Of a stretch of DNA of 64,000 bases, positions 1 through 7,726 are shown in pieces. Both the position numbers and the translations under genes were made by a program. Source of the stretch: Tenuifilum thalassicum (GTDB lineage: Bacteria > Bacteroidota > Bacteroidia > Bacteroidales > Tenuifilaceae); contig NZ_CP041345.1 of assembly GCF_013265555.1 (NCBI RefSeq), forward strand, positions 1,472,581 through 1,536,580. Direction: 5' to 3'. Each line of letters begins with the position of its first letter. Position 1 is the first letter of the stretch. The notes under the pieces were generated by a model. That model was given only the letters and a program-made list of their open reading frames with translations, was not told where the DNA came from and made no database searches.

Positions 1-1
1 A

Positions 2-604
2 GATACAATCTTTAATGGTATTAGTGCATTTCATTTTATCTCAACAGGCAGTTCATATAGTAGTTACGATTGGTTCTTTAAAGTTAGGGAGCGGTTTGAG
101 TCGGTTGCCAGTAAAAGTAGTCTATCACCTTTATGGTTTATGCGTAAGAGTTATGAGGGCGGTTATGAAGCTTACAATAACTATATCTTTAACTATAGCG
201 ATTCTCTTCTTACCATTGAAAGTTATAATTCCGATAGACCCTTTAATCGAAAGACCTATAAAATTAATAAAAGGATTTACGACGTGCTTACCGCAATATA
301 CTATTGCAGAAGTATTGAATTTAAAGGGTTAAGGATTGGTGAAAAGGTGCCACTTAATATGGCCATTGATGATGGAGTTTATAACCTTTTCATTAGGTAT
401 CTAGGAACAGATAATATAACGCATCGCGATGGTAGAGTTTTTGATTGCTACAAATTTAGCGTAAAGCTTGTTGAGGGAACCATTTTTAAGGGTGGTGAGG
501 ATATGGTTGTTTGGGTTACACGCGATAAGAAAAAACTACCTGTTGTTGTTGAGGCAAAGATACTGATAGGATCGGTGAAGGCTTACCTGTTGGATTATAA
601 GTAA
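2..604 (+). CDS. DUF3108 domain protein, 5' end cut by window
   Basis: An open frame runs without a stop from base 2 to the TAA at 602-604, so the start lies outside the window. About 200 residues are visible. They resemble the C-terminal part of the Bacteroidota DUF3108 family: an early GSSYSSYDWF segment, then EGGYEAYNNYIFNY, RPFNRKTYKI, YDVLTAIYYCRS, a GEKVPLNMAIDDGVY stretch and a final VEAKILIGSVKAYLLDYK. DUF3108 proteins are predicted periplasmic beta-rich proteins, with no reaction established in general. A start at the ATG of base 140 would discard conserved upstream residues, so that Met is probably internal. The gene converges on the acyloxyacyl hydrolase gene, 35 bases away. Family call by memory of motifs; function unknown. 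Confidence 0.75.
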   Translation, partial: DTIFNGISAFHFISTGSSYSSYDWFFKVRERFESVASKSSLSPLWFMRKSYEGGYEAYNNYIFNYSDSLLTIESYNSDRPFNRKTYKINKRIYDVLTAIYYCRSIEFKGLRIGEKVPLNMAIDDGVYNLFIRYLGTDNITHRDGRVFDCYKFSVKLVEGTIFKGGEDMVVWVTRDKKKLPVVVEAKILIGSVKAYLLDYK

Positions 605-639
605 TAAATAGATTTCAATAGCTGGGTTATGTAAAAGAT

Positions 640-1749
640 TTAGATTGTAATTCCAAGACCTATCCCAACATGATCTGCACTATTTAGATGCGTTTTTAGC
701 TCACACTGAAAAAACAGATTCTTGAAAAAGTTGTATCTAATACCAAACTTTTGGTAATGCCAAGGTAGTCGTGGATTAGGGTTGTATAGGTAAGTTCCCA
801 AATGGGTGTAAAATGAGAGTTTATCTAGAGTCAAAGTTCCAGCTAGGAATAATCCTGTTTGAAAATCGTCGTTTGGTGAACTATAGTTCAGGTTTTTGGC
901 TCTTTTATGAAATCTTGTTGATTTATCGTAGGTGATGTTTATACCATATCCAAATGCTATGAACCCTTTTGACTTGGTGTTATTTTGAATGGTAAGTGAT
1001 ACTGGGTAGTATTTTGGTCCTCCAGCTCCACCAGTTTCTTTTATACCTGTACCGATTGATATCAATAAGGTACCAGGTACAAACTTATTGCTCCTTGGGT
1101 TAAACGAAATGGGCTTGAAAGAAAGTGCATTAAAGTAATAGGTTACGTTTATAGATGATGCAATAATGTTTAAACCGTAGTTTGGTTTACGGATTGCACC
1201 ATTCGAGAAATGGTGTGTTTCCAATCCCAGGCCAATTGAAATTTGATTACTTATGCTGTAAGTTGTATTAAGGCTAACCATTCCCCAGTAATTCAAATGT
1301 GTTGATATCGCTACGTTTTCTGGGTTAAAATTATTTGAGAAAGTTTTTGTTAGATATGAAATGCCTAATCCAGCATTCATTTCTACATTAAATCTACCTT
1401 TGTTATAAATTTTCCAGTAAAAAGTTGGCTGAACACCATAGGCTTTTCCTAACCTATCAATATCGCCTAAATTGATGTAGATTGTTGATATTCCTAAAAC
1501 AAAATGACTGTTATTAAGGTCTGAGTTGAATCCTTCAATTTTTTGTAAAGCGCTATAGGCTCTAACTCCCTTAACCAAAGAGTTTGTTATGGGTTTGAGT
1601 GTATCGTCGTGTGGAATGATTTTTCCAGCAAAGGCTGAAAGACCAGCATAACTTGTTGTTGAGGTAATGCTTGGCGATTGAGCCAATATCAAAACAGGGC
1701 TCAATAAAAGAATAATTGCGAGTAATATTTTTAGGGTTGCTCTTTGCAT
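640..1749 (-). CDS. acyloxyacyl hydrolase / PagL-like lipid A deacylase family
   Basis: 369 aa with a clear N-terminal signal peptide (hydrophobic residues about 7-23, ending LILAQ), so it is exported. The rest is rich in alternating beta-strand patterns typical of an outer-membrane barrel. Around residues 180-194 is HFSNGAIRKPNYGLN, the His-Ser motif with following N-x-G-x-N seen in the Bacteroidota acyloxyacyl hydrolase/PagL-like family, which removes an acyl chain from lipid A. It is longer than enterobacterial PagL (about 170 aa), as is usual in Bacteroidota. The ATG at 1749 is directly followed by the signal peptide. A hairpin terminator lies just upstream and ends the amylase transcript, so this gene is probably transcribed separately. 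Substrate not proven. Confidence 0.75.
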   Translation of the reverse strand: MQRATLKILLAIILLLSPVLILAQSPSITSTTSYAGLSAFAGKIIPHDDTLKPITNSLVKGVRAYSALQKIEGFNSDLNNSHFVLGISTIYINLGDIDRLGKAYGVQPTFYWKIYNKGRFNVEMNAGLGISYLTKTFSNNFNPENVAISTHLNYWGMVSLNTTYSISNQISIGLGLETHHFSNGAIRKPNYGLNIIASSINVTYYFNALSFKPISFNPRSNKFVPGTLLISIGTGIKETGGAGGPKYYPVSLTIQNNTKSKGFIAFGYGINITYDKSTRFHKRAKNLNYSSPNDDFQTGLFLAGTLTLDKLSFYTHLGTYLYNPNPRLPWHYQKFGIRYNFFKNLFFQCELKTHLNSADHVGIGLGITI

Positions 1750-1761
1750 CTTTCAAAAATA

Positions 1762-1794
1762 AGTAACCTACCCGAATAATACGAGTAGGTTACT
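1762..1794 (-). terminator. intrinsic terminator after the GH13 amylase gene
   Basis: Perfect 10-bp stem, AGTAACCTAC (1762-1771) pairing with GTAGGTTACT (1785-1794), with a 13-base loop. On the minus strand it is followed by TATTTTTG. It lies 30 bases past the amylase stop. Confidence 0.8.
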
Positions 1795-1823
1795 AAATTT
1801 GCAAACCTAAAACCTAAACCAAA

Positions 1824-4619
1824 CTATTTTCGAATAATTATTTTTTCAGTTCTGTTTATGCCATTTGAGGTAAGATTTAAAAGATAAACACCACTTGGTA
1901 AATTGCTGGGTAGCATAATGTTAACGATATTACTACCCGAGAAATTCTGTTTTTGGAATGAGTAAACAAGTTGACCTGTTAAGCTGTATATTTTAAAGGT
2001 AGCAATTCCCAATTGTGGCTGGTTGTATGAGATGAATAATTCATCAGCTGCAGGGTTTGGCCAAATTGACAGATCGGATGATGTTTTAGGTTGATTAATT
2101 CCAACGAAGATGTCGTTTTTGTTAATCCTTTTTGAGGTAAAAATCCTGTATTCAGCTGGATTAAGGGTAAGGTTGTAGCTAGTTGTGCTTAACTCGATAG
2201 AGTCGCCGCTAAAATATTCGTACCACCAGCCTGTGTTGTTAAAGGTTATAGTGGTGCTTTTGCTTGTAACGTCAAAGTTGCCTGCAATCACAACATCCAT
2301 GTCACTACCATTCAGCTTAAGCCATTTTATCGATCCAGTGGTAGAATAGTCGTAGTTATCTGTTTTAAAAGCATCGTACTGCTGCTTTAGCCTATTCAGA
2401 TGGGCAAAAGTGTTGAATACCTCTCTTCTGTCATCGTTTTGGTAGTATTCCCAATGGATAGGTTTTTTGCCAACTCTACCGTTGTAATCAATGCTTATAT
2501 CGTAGCCAAGTTCACCAAATTGCCAAATCATTTTTGGGCCAGGGAATGGAATGAATAGGTTGGCGGCAGTCTCCATTCTTTTCAGAGCAATGGGTAGTGA
2601 CTTTACATCATGCTCAGGGTTTGATGAGTTTCCATAGGTGATATTTTTGTACATCAATCGCTCCTCATCGTGGCTTTCCATATAGCCCACAACATGAGGT
2701 ACATGCCAACCACGTTGCTTGGCTGCAATCCACGAGAAGTCAGATGAAGAGATCCAACCCATGGTTGCCTCGTTGTAGGAGTAGTTCATGTTACCCCAAA
2801 TAAGCATACCTTTACCCTCGCTGCTGCGATACTCTGCTAAGGTTTTCTCTTCGGTATTATCGCAGAAATGCTCAAGAATGACATAAGCATTAGGGTTGAT
2901 AGACCAAATCTTATCAGCTATACGTTCTAGAATTGCAATACGAGAAGCATCGTAGGCTGAACCCTCGTTAGCATTTTGATTATTTGTAAAGCCTTTGGTA
3001 AAATCGAAACGAAAACCATCAACTTTATACTCTGTAAGCCAATAAGTAAGAACAGAATCGACAAATTTTTGGGTTTCCACGCTTTCGTGGTTAAAATCGT
3101 AGCCCCAGCAATAGGGTGGGTGAGGGCAAGTTGTATTGTACCATGGATTATCGGCAGTAGGTTCGCCAAGCGATGTACCATCGGAATTCGAGTACATTTG
3201 TACTAAAGGCGATTGACCAAACGAATGGTTTAAAACCATATCTATTATTACTGCCATTCCCATGCTATGTGCTTCATCAATAAACGCCTTGTAGTCGTTT
3301 GGGGTACCATATGCTTTATCGGGTGCAAAGTAGAACGACGGGTTATAGCCCCAGCTATCGTTACCTTCAAACTCATTTATAGGCATTAGCTCAACAGCAT
3401 TGATGCCAAGTTTTTTTAAGTAGCTTAAAGAATCGCGAACGGTTTGAATGTATGAGTCGCCCACAAAGTCGCGTATATGAAGCTCGTAAATTATAAGGTT
3501 TTGTTTTGAAGGGGGAGTGAAATCCGTAACTTGCCACGTGTATTGTTCTTGATTAGTTGAGAAAACAGAAATGATTCCACTTGTTTTACCAGTTGGATAC
3601 GACATCAAGTTAGGATAGGTAGAAGAGGGTATATAAACATCGTTAGGATCTAGTGTCTTATTGGTAAATGGGTCTGCAATTCTCAGATAGCCATCTATAA
3701 GGAATTGGAAAGCGTATTCGGTGTTTGGATTGAGATCTGTAAGAGTAATCCAATAGTACTTCCCATCGGGAGTACGGTTCATATAGTATGGATCGTCGGG
3801 TAGCCAATTGGAGAAATTACCAATTAGGTAAACATAGCTTTTTAAGGCGGGGGGATCGTAAAGAACAATGGTAGCAGTATTCTCGTCAATAATATTTACA
3901 CCAGGATGGGCACCTTGGGGGAGTTCAGCAACGTTTACATTGCTTCTGACTAGAATGTAAACCGAGTCCTTGACTGTACTTGTTCCATCAGTTGCTAGAA
4001 CTTTGATCCAGTGCTTACCGTATTCCGCTGCTGTATAAGAATGTGTTACAGTTTGGCTAGTGACATTTTCCACTAGCTGATTATCAATAAAAAGAGAAAC
4101 GGAGGTAGCATTGTTTGCACTAGCTTGAATATCAATTATATCGTTAATCTCATAAATAGGATTGTTTTGGGTAGGGTTAGTAATACTAACCGAAAGACCT
4201 TGCTCGTAAACATCGTAAAAGACATCCTCGGTCTGTTTTGAGCCATCGGCGCTTCGAAACACAAAACACATCTGGGTTATCTTTTTATCAGTAGGAACGC
4301 TGTAAAACTCCCTTATACTAGGAGAGATAACTAGCTGGTAGGTGTTTGTACCTGTTCGGGAAAGTTTTGGTTGAGTGGTATTGTTTCCCCAACTACCAAT
4401 AACATATTGCCAACTGGTGTTTCCTTCAACCTTTACTCCCGTATGAGCATATAAATCGCCTGTATATCCAACCAAATCAGTTCTCGATGCCTTTGTTGCA
4501 TCAAATGTAATGGTAACCTCATCGGCATCGGTTGGGAGAGTGGGGGAAACGGTTATTGGTTGGGAGTGGATAAAATACGAAATTGTAAATAAAACCGTAA
4601 AAAATAAAAACTTTTTCAT
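1824..4619 (-). CDS. secreted GH13 alpha-amylase with T9SS type A sorting domain
   Basis: 931 aa. It begins with a signal peptide (MKKFLFFTVLFTISYFIHS) and ends with a Por-secretion tail (PNPAADELFIS near the start of the last domain, basic end KIIIRK), so it is exported to the surface by the type IX system. N-terminal beta-sandwich/E-set modules (about residues 20-370) precede a GH13 barrel with all four conserved regions: DMVLNHSFG (about 460), GFRFDF with the nucleophile Asp (about 533), LEHF with the acid/base Glu (about 582) and ESHDEER (about 645). It probably hydrolyses alpha-1,4-glucans such as starch or glycogen. An upstream in-frame ATG at 4646 lies beyond a terminator hairpin and would add nine residues before the signal peptide, so 4619 is preferred. 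Last gene of the SusCDE locus. Confidence 0.93.
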   Translation of the reverse strand: MKKFLFFTVLFTISYFIHSQPITVSPTLPTDADEVTITFDATKASRTDLVGYTGDLYAHTGVKVEGNTSWQYVIGSWGNNTTQPKLSRTGTNTYQLVISPSIREFYSVPTDKKITQMCFVFRSADGSKQTEDVFYDVYEQGLSVSITNPTQNNPIYEINDIIDIQASANNATSVSLFIDNQLVENVTSQTVTHSYTAAEYGKHWIKVLATDGTSTVKDSVYILVRSNVNVAELPQGAHPGVNIIDENTATIVLYDPPALKSYVYLIGNFSNWLPDDPYYMNRTPDGKYYWITLTDLNPNTEYAFQFLIDGYLRIADPFTNKTLDPNDVYIPSSTYPNLMSYPTGKTSGIISVFSTNQEQYTWQVTDFTPPSKQNLIIYELHIRDFVGDSYIQTVRDSLSYLKKLGINAVELMPINEFEGNDSWGYNPSFYFAPDKAYGTPNDYKAFIDEAHSMGMAVIIDMVLNHSFGQSPLVQMYSNSDGTSLGEPTADNPWYNTTCPHPPYCWGYDFNHESVETQKFVDSVLTYWLTEYKVDGFRFDFTKGFTNNQNANEGSAYDASRIAILERIADKIWSINPNAYVILEHFCDNTEEKTLAEYRSSEGKGMLIWGNMNYSYNEATMGWISSSDFSWIAAKQRGWHVPHVVGYMESHDEERLMYKNITYGNSSNPEHDVKSLPIALKRMETAANLFIPFPGPKMIWQFGELGYDISIDYNGRVGKKPIHWEYYQNDDRREVFNTFAHLNRLKQQYDAFKTDNYDYSTTGSIKWLKLNGSDMDVVIAGNFDVTSKSTTITFNNTGWWYEYFSGDSIELSTTSYNLTLNPAEYRIFTSKRINKNDIFVGINQPKTSSDLSIWPNPAADELFISYNQPQLGIATFKIYSLTGQLVYSFQKQNFSGSNIVNIMLPSNLPSGVYLLNLTSNGINRTEKIIIRK

Positions 4620-4635
4620 AGTGTTAAATTTAAAA

Positions 4636-4658
4636 AAAGGGCGCATTTAGCGCCCTTT
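4636..4658 (-). terminator. intrinsic terminator/attenuator between susE-like gene and amylase gene
   Basis: AAAGGGCGC (4636-4644) pairs perfectly with GCGCCCTTT (4650-4658) around a 5-base loop. On the minus strand the stem is followed by a run of seven T. It sits 14 bases after the SusE stop and 16 bases before the amylase ATG. Confidence 0.85.
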
Positions 4659-4672
4659 AAAAAAGCAATAAT

Positions 4673-6175
4673 TTATTGAGCGGTAATTGTACCGTCACCA
4701 GTTTTAAAGTTAAGATCAATCTTATATGTACCTGCTGTTAGGTTAACTCTTTCTTGGTCGTTACCATTTCCACGGAATTCAATCTTGTTGTTAAGAATAA
4801 TGAATTCTGCTTGCCACCAATCAACTGGTTGAGGATCTTGAACTGGGAACCATTTATGCCAAACATGCATACGTAAATCACCTGCATCTAATGCTTTAGT
4901 TAAGGTTATTACTTCATTTGCATTATCAACAGTAAATTTAGCATCGGCTACTGGTGCTGTCCAATTATCACCAACAGTTGTACCAATCAAATATACTTTA
5001 GGATCGGAAATGATAATTTTGTTTTCTTTAAGATCAACAACAACCATGTAGTAACCAGAAGTTGAAGGAGCAGGTATGTTATCGCTACCTTTAGCATAAA
5101 CGGTATCAGCACTTGCTTCACCTGTTTTACCAAAGTCTTTGCCCCAAGCTTTTTCAGGTGCAAATTTGAATTCACCGCCAGCATTTAGCCAAACAATCTT
5201 CCAGAACATATATTCATGTGAGTGAACGGGTACCATTGGAGCATCGGTTAAATTCCATTGCCAACCATCAGGTGTGCCATCATTGTCAGAATCTTCTGAA
5301 TTTAGAGCATTACCAATCATGAAAAGCTCGGTTGGATATTCTGGTAGCGGTTCAACATCACCAGTTTTTACAAGTTCAGCAGTCATTCCAAGTCCACCAG
5401 TTTGAGCAGACCATTTCATTCTAACAGTATAAATACCTTCGTTTTCTTTTGCTAATGCAATATTTGATCCACCTGGAACAAGAGCGTCTACAGCACCACC
5501 AAAATTGGTATTTGCTTTAACAGTACCCTCTTCATCTAGTTCAAATTTCCATCCACTACCATAGCGAAACTTGAAATCACCTTCACGTAATTCTAAATCA
5601 GTAATTTCAAAAACTAGTTCATTTTTGTCAAATGCACCTACTAGTTCCATATGGGTATTATCGTCGTTCCAACCATAAGGAGATGAACCACCTAGAATAC
5701 CCCAGTATGGTACAGGTATTATTGCAACCTTTGATAGCTCCTTGTCGAGAATGATATGATAAAGCCCGCTTTCAGCAACAGTGTACTCTCCTCCAGTTTT
5801 GAAAGAACCTACTTTTGCTGTAACATTTGGCTGTTCTCTTAAACCCTCGGTTGCAACGTCCATAAGATTATCAGGACCATATTCAATTGCTTCTTTTCCA
5901 GCAATCTCAACAATTTTAAAAGTTTTTCCAGCTTCAAGAGCAACATATTTTTCGAACATGGTAGCTCTTGGTTGTTGGTTGTCGGCCTCATTAATTCCGC
6001 CAGCAAATTGGCCTTTTAGGTCATAGTCGGTCCAAGGAGTTGCTTCTCCTACAATATACAATCCATCTTCAACAAGGATTGTTGGGCCATCGTTGCCATC
6101 ATCTTTATTACAAGCTGCAAAAATCATAGTTGCTGCAGCTAGTAACCACATTAATCTTAATTTTGGTTTTCTCAT
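4673..6175 (-). CDS. SusE/SusF-like outer-membrane starch-binding lipoprotein
   Basis: 500 aa from the ATG at 6175. A lipoprotein signal peptide ends at Cys22 (MIFAAC), followed by an acidic stretch (NKDDGNDG) typical of Bacteroidota surface lipoproteins. The remainder is a string of SusE/SusF-like beta-sandwich modules with repeated phrases such as YLIGTTVGDNWT, MIGNALN and repeated ..KIIISDPK-type strand endings. Such proteins bind malto-oligosaccharides at the surface beside the SusC/SusD complex. The upstream ATG at 6211 would add 12 residues ahead of the lipobox and is disfavoured. It follows the SusD gene by 41 bases and ends at a strong terminator before the amylase gene. Confidence 0.88.
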   Translation of the reverse strand: MRKPKLRLMWLLAAATMIFAACNKDDGNDGPTILVEDGLYIVGEATPWTDYDLKGQFAGGINEADNQQPRATMFEKYVALEAGKTFKIVEIAGKEAIEYGPDNLMDVATEGLREQPNVTAKVGSFKTGGEYTVAESGLYHIILDKELSKVAIIPVPYWGILGGSSPYGWNDDNTHMELVGAFDKNELVFEITDLELREGDFKFRYGSGWKFELDEEGTVKANTNFGGAVDALVPGGSNIALAKENEGIYTVRMKWSAQTGGLGMTAELVKTGDVEPLPEYPTELFMIGNALNSEDSDNDGTPDGWQWNLTDAPMVPVHSHEYMFWKIVWLNAGGEFKFAPEKAWGKDFGKTGEASADTVYAKGSDNIPAPSTSGYYMVVVDLKENKIIISDPKVYLIGTTVGDNWTAPVADAKFTVDNANEVITLTKALDAGDLRMHVWHKWFPVQDPQPVDWWQAEFIILNNKIEFRGNGNDQERVNLTAGTYKIDLNFKTGDGTITAQ

Positions 6176-6216
6176 AGCGATTAATTTTAAGTTAGTAATT
6201 GAGTTTATCATTATAT

Positions 6217-7707
6217 TTAATTTGCAAGGTTTTCATTTGAGTCTATTACCCATTGTGGGATTGGGAACGTTTTTCTGCTTGGGTCTGATGCAGGTTTTTC
6301 CCACCATGCTTGGTTAAATTTTCCAAATCGAATAAGATCTTGGCGGCGATGTGCTTCCCAGAACAACTCCCTGCCTCGTTCAGCTAAAATATCATCTAGG
6401 GTTGCATTGGTTAAAGCACTCAATCCAGCGCGCTCACGAATGGGGTTAATCCAATCGTCGCCATTAAGGCCTTGACGAACCCTTGCTTCTGCTTTCATAA
6501 GCATAATGTCGGCAAGGCGGAAAATGGGGAAGTCGTTACTTAAGTTATCTTTTGCGCCAAGTTTAATTTCAAACTTCTTTACTCTAGCTCCTGACATTCT
6601 TATTTCCTGAGGTGTATAGCTGGCATCCATTACAAGGGCAGGAATATGAGGGTCGAATACCAATGGTGTCCCTGCAACCTCATCAGTAATGGGTTGCCCT
6701 GATGATGTGTATTGTTGTCCAACTAGGAAGTAACCCGACTTCCTTTTATCGTTATCGGAGTATGTGTTGTAGTGTTGTTCTGTTACAGCAAAACCATTCC
6801 ATGGTCCAACGCTCATGTCGAAGGTTAGGTTATTGTTGTAGTGTAAGGTTCTCATGTGAAGATTAAATCCATGATAGGTATCTTCGTCGTAAGGAATTGT
6901 GAAAATATTTTCAGGTGAATTTTGATTGTTGGTGATAAATGGGGCTAATGGATCAGCCTCTAAGGAATATCCTAAGGCTAAAACCGAATCGCATGCATCT
7001 TCAGCATCTTTCCACATAGGAGTACCAGAATAAACTTCGGCGTTAAGGTAAAGTTTAGCGAGTAAAGACCATGCCATGCCTTTTGTGACAGATGTTTTTG
7101 AAGTGCTGTTATCCAGGTAAGGGATACTCTCAGTCAATTCTTGTACGATGTTTTGGAAAATAGTTGCACGAGGGGTTTTACTTGGTTTTTGCTCAGCATT
7201 TTTAAAGGTCGTTACATAGGGAACATCTCCATAATTATCAATTAGCAGATAATAGTAGAAGGCCCTCATTATTTTAAGTTTAGCAACTGTTTTAGCAGCA
7301 CCTTCTTCCAATGCGCTTAGATCAGCATTTTCGGGGTTAAATACCTCTATCAGTCTATTTGCTTCAACAATACCATTATAAAATCTAGACCACATAGAAG
7401 CAACCGCTTCGGTTTTGTTATCCCAAGTATGCTGGTAAAGTACGCGCCATTTACCACCATCATCCCAGTCGGTATGACGGGTGGGGCATACAACCTCATC
7501 AGAGGTTAATTCCTGGCAGAACCACCATCCACCCCAATCGAGAAAGTCTTGCATAGGACGGTAAACAGGAACAATCATCAATGCAGCCTGGTCGTCATTT
7601 TCAGGGAATTTATCGATTGGAATTTTATCGTCAAGCCTGTCATCTAGATCGGTACAGCTGGCAAATGCCATTAATAAAGCAACCGATGCAAGCAAAATTC
7701 TTTTCAT
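6217..7707 (-). CDS. susD: SusD-like nutrient-binding lipoprotein (RagB/SusD family)
   Basis: 496 aa. A lipoprotein signal ends at Cys18 (LLMAFASC), followed by TDLDDRLDDKIP, the usual SusD N-terminus. The middle carries the TPR-like SusD pattern (KLKIMRAFYYYLLIDNYGDVPY, then LLAKLYLNAEVYSG), and the C-terminus has the characteristic IRERAGL and ERGRELFWEAHRRQDLIRFG. SusD forms the lid over the SusC barrel and binds the glycan. It lies 19 bases downstream of susC and 41 bases upstream of the SusE-like gene, so the three are one operon. The amylase in the same locus points to alpha-glucan. Confidence 0.96.
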   Translation of the reverse strand: MKRILLASVALLMAFASCTDLDDRLDDKIPIDKFPENDDQAALMIVPVYRPMQDFLDWGGWWFCQELTSDEVVCPTRHTDWDDGGKWRVLYQHTWDNKTEAVASMWSRFYNGIVEANRLIEVFNPENADLSALEEGAAKTVAKLKIMRAFYYYLLIDNYGDVPYVTTFKNAEQKPSKTPRATIFQNIVQELTESIPYLDNSTSKTSVTKGMAWSLLAKLYLNAEVYSGTPMWKDAEDACDSVLALGYSLEADPLAPFITNNQNSPENIFTIPYDEDTYHGFNLHMRTLHYNNNLTFDMSVGPWNGFAVTEQHYNTYSDNDKRKSGYFLVGQQYTSSGQPITDEVAGTPLVFDPHIPALVMDASYTPQEIRMSGARVKKFEIKLGAKDNLSNDFPIFRLADIMLMKAEARVRQGLNGDDWINPIRERAGLSALTNATLDDILAERGRELFWEAHRRQDLIRFGKFNQAWWEKPASDPSRKTFPIPQWVIDSNENLAN

Positions 7708-7726
7708 CTCTTCTTAATTTTATTTG

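Noticed and set aside
15-332. 105-aa plus-strand ORF at the left edge
   Set aside because: Other-frame shadow of the DUF3108 reading that is open from base 2.
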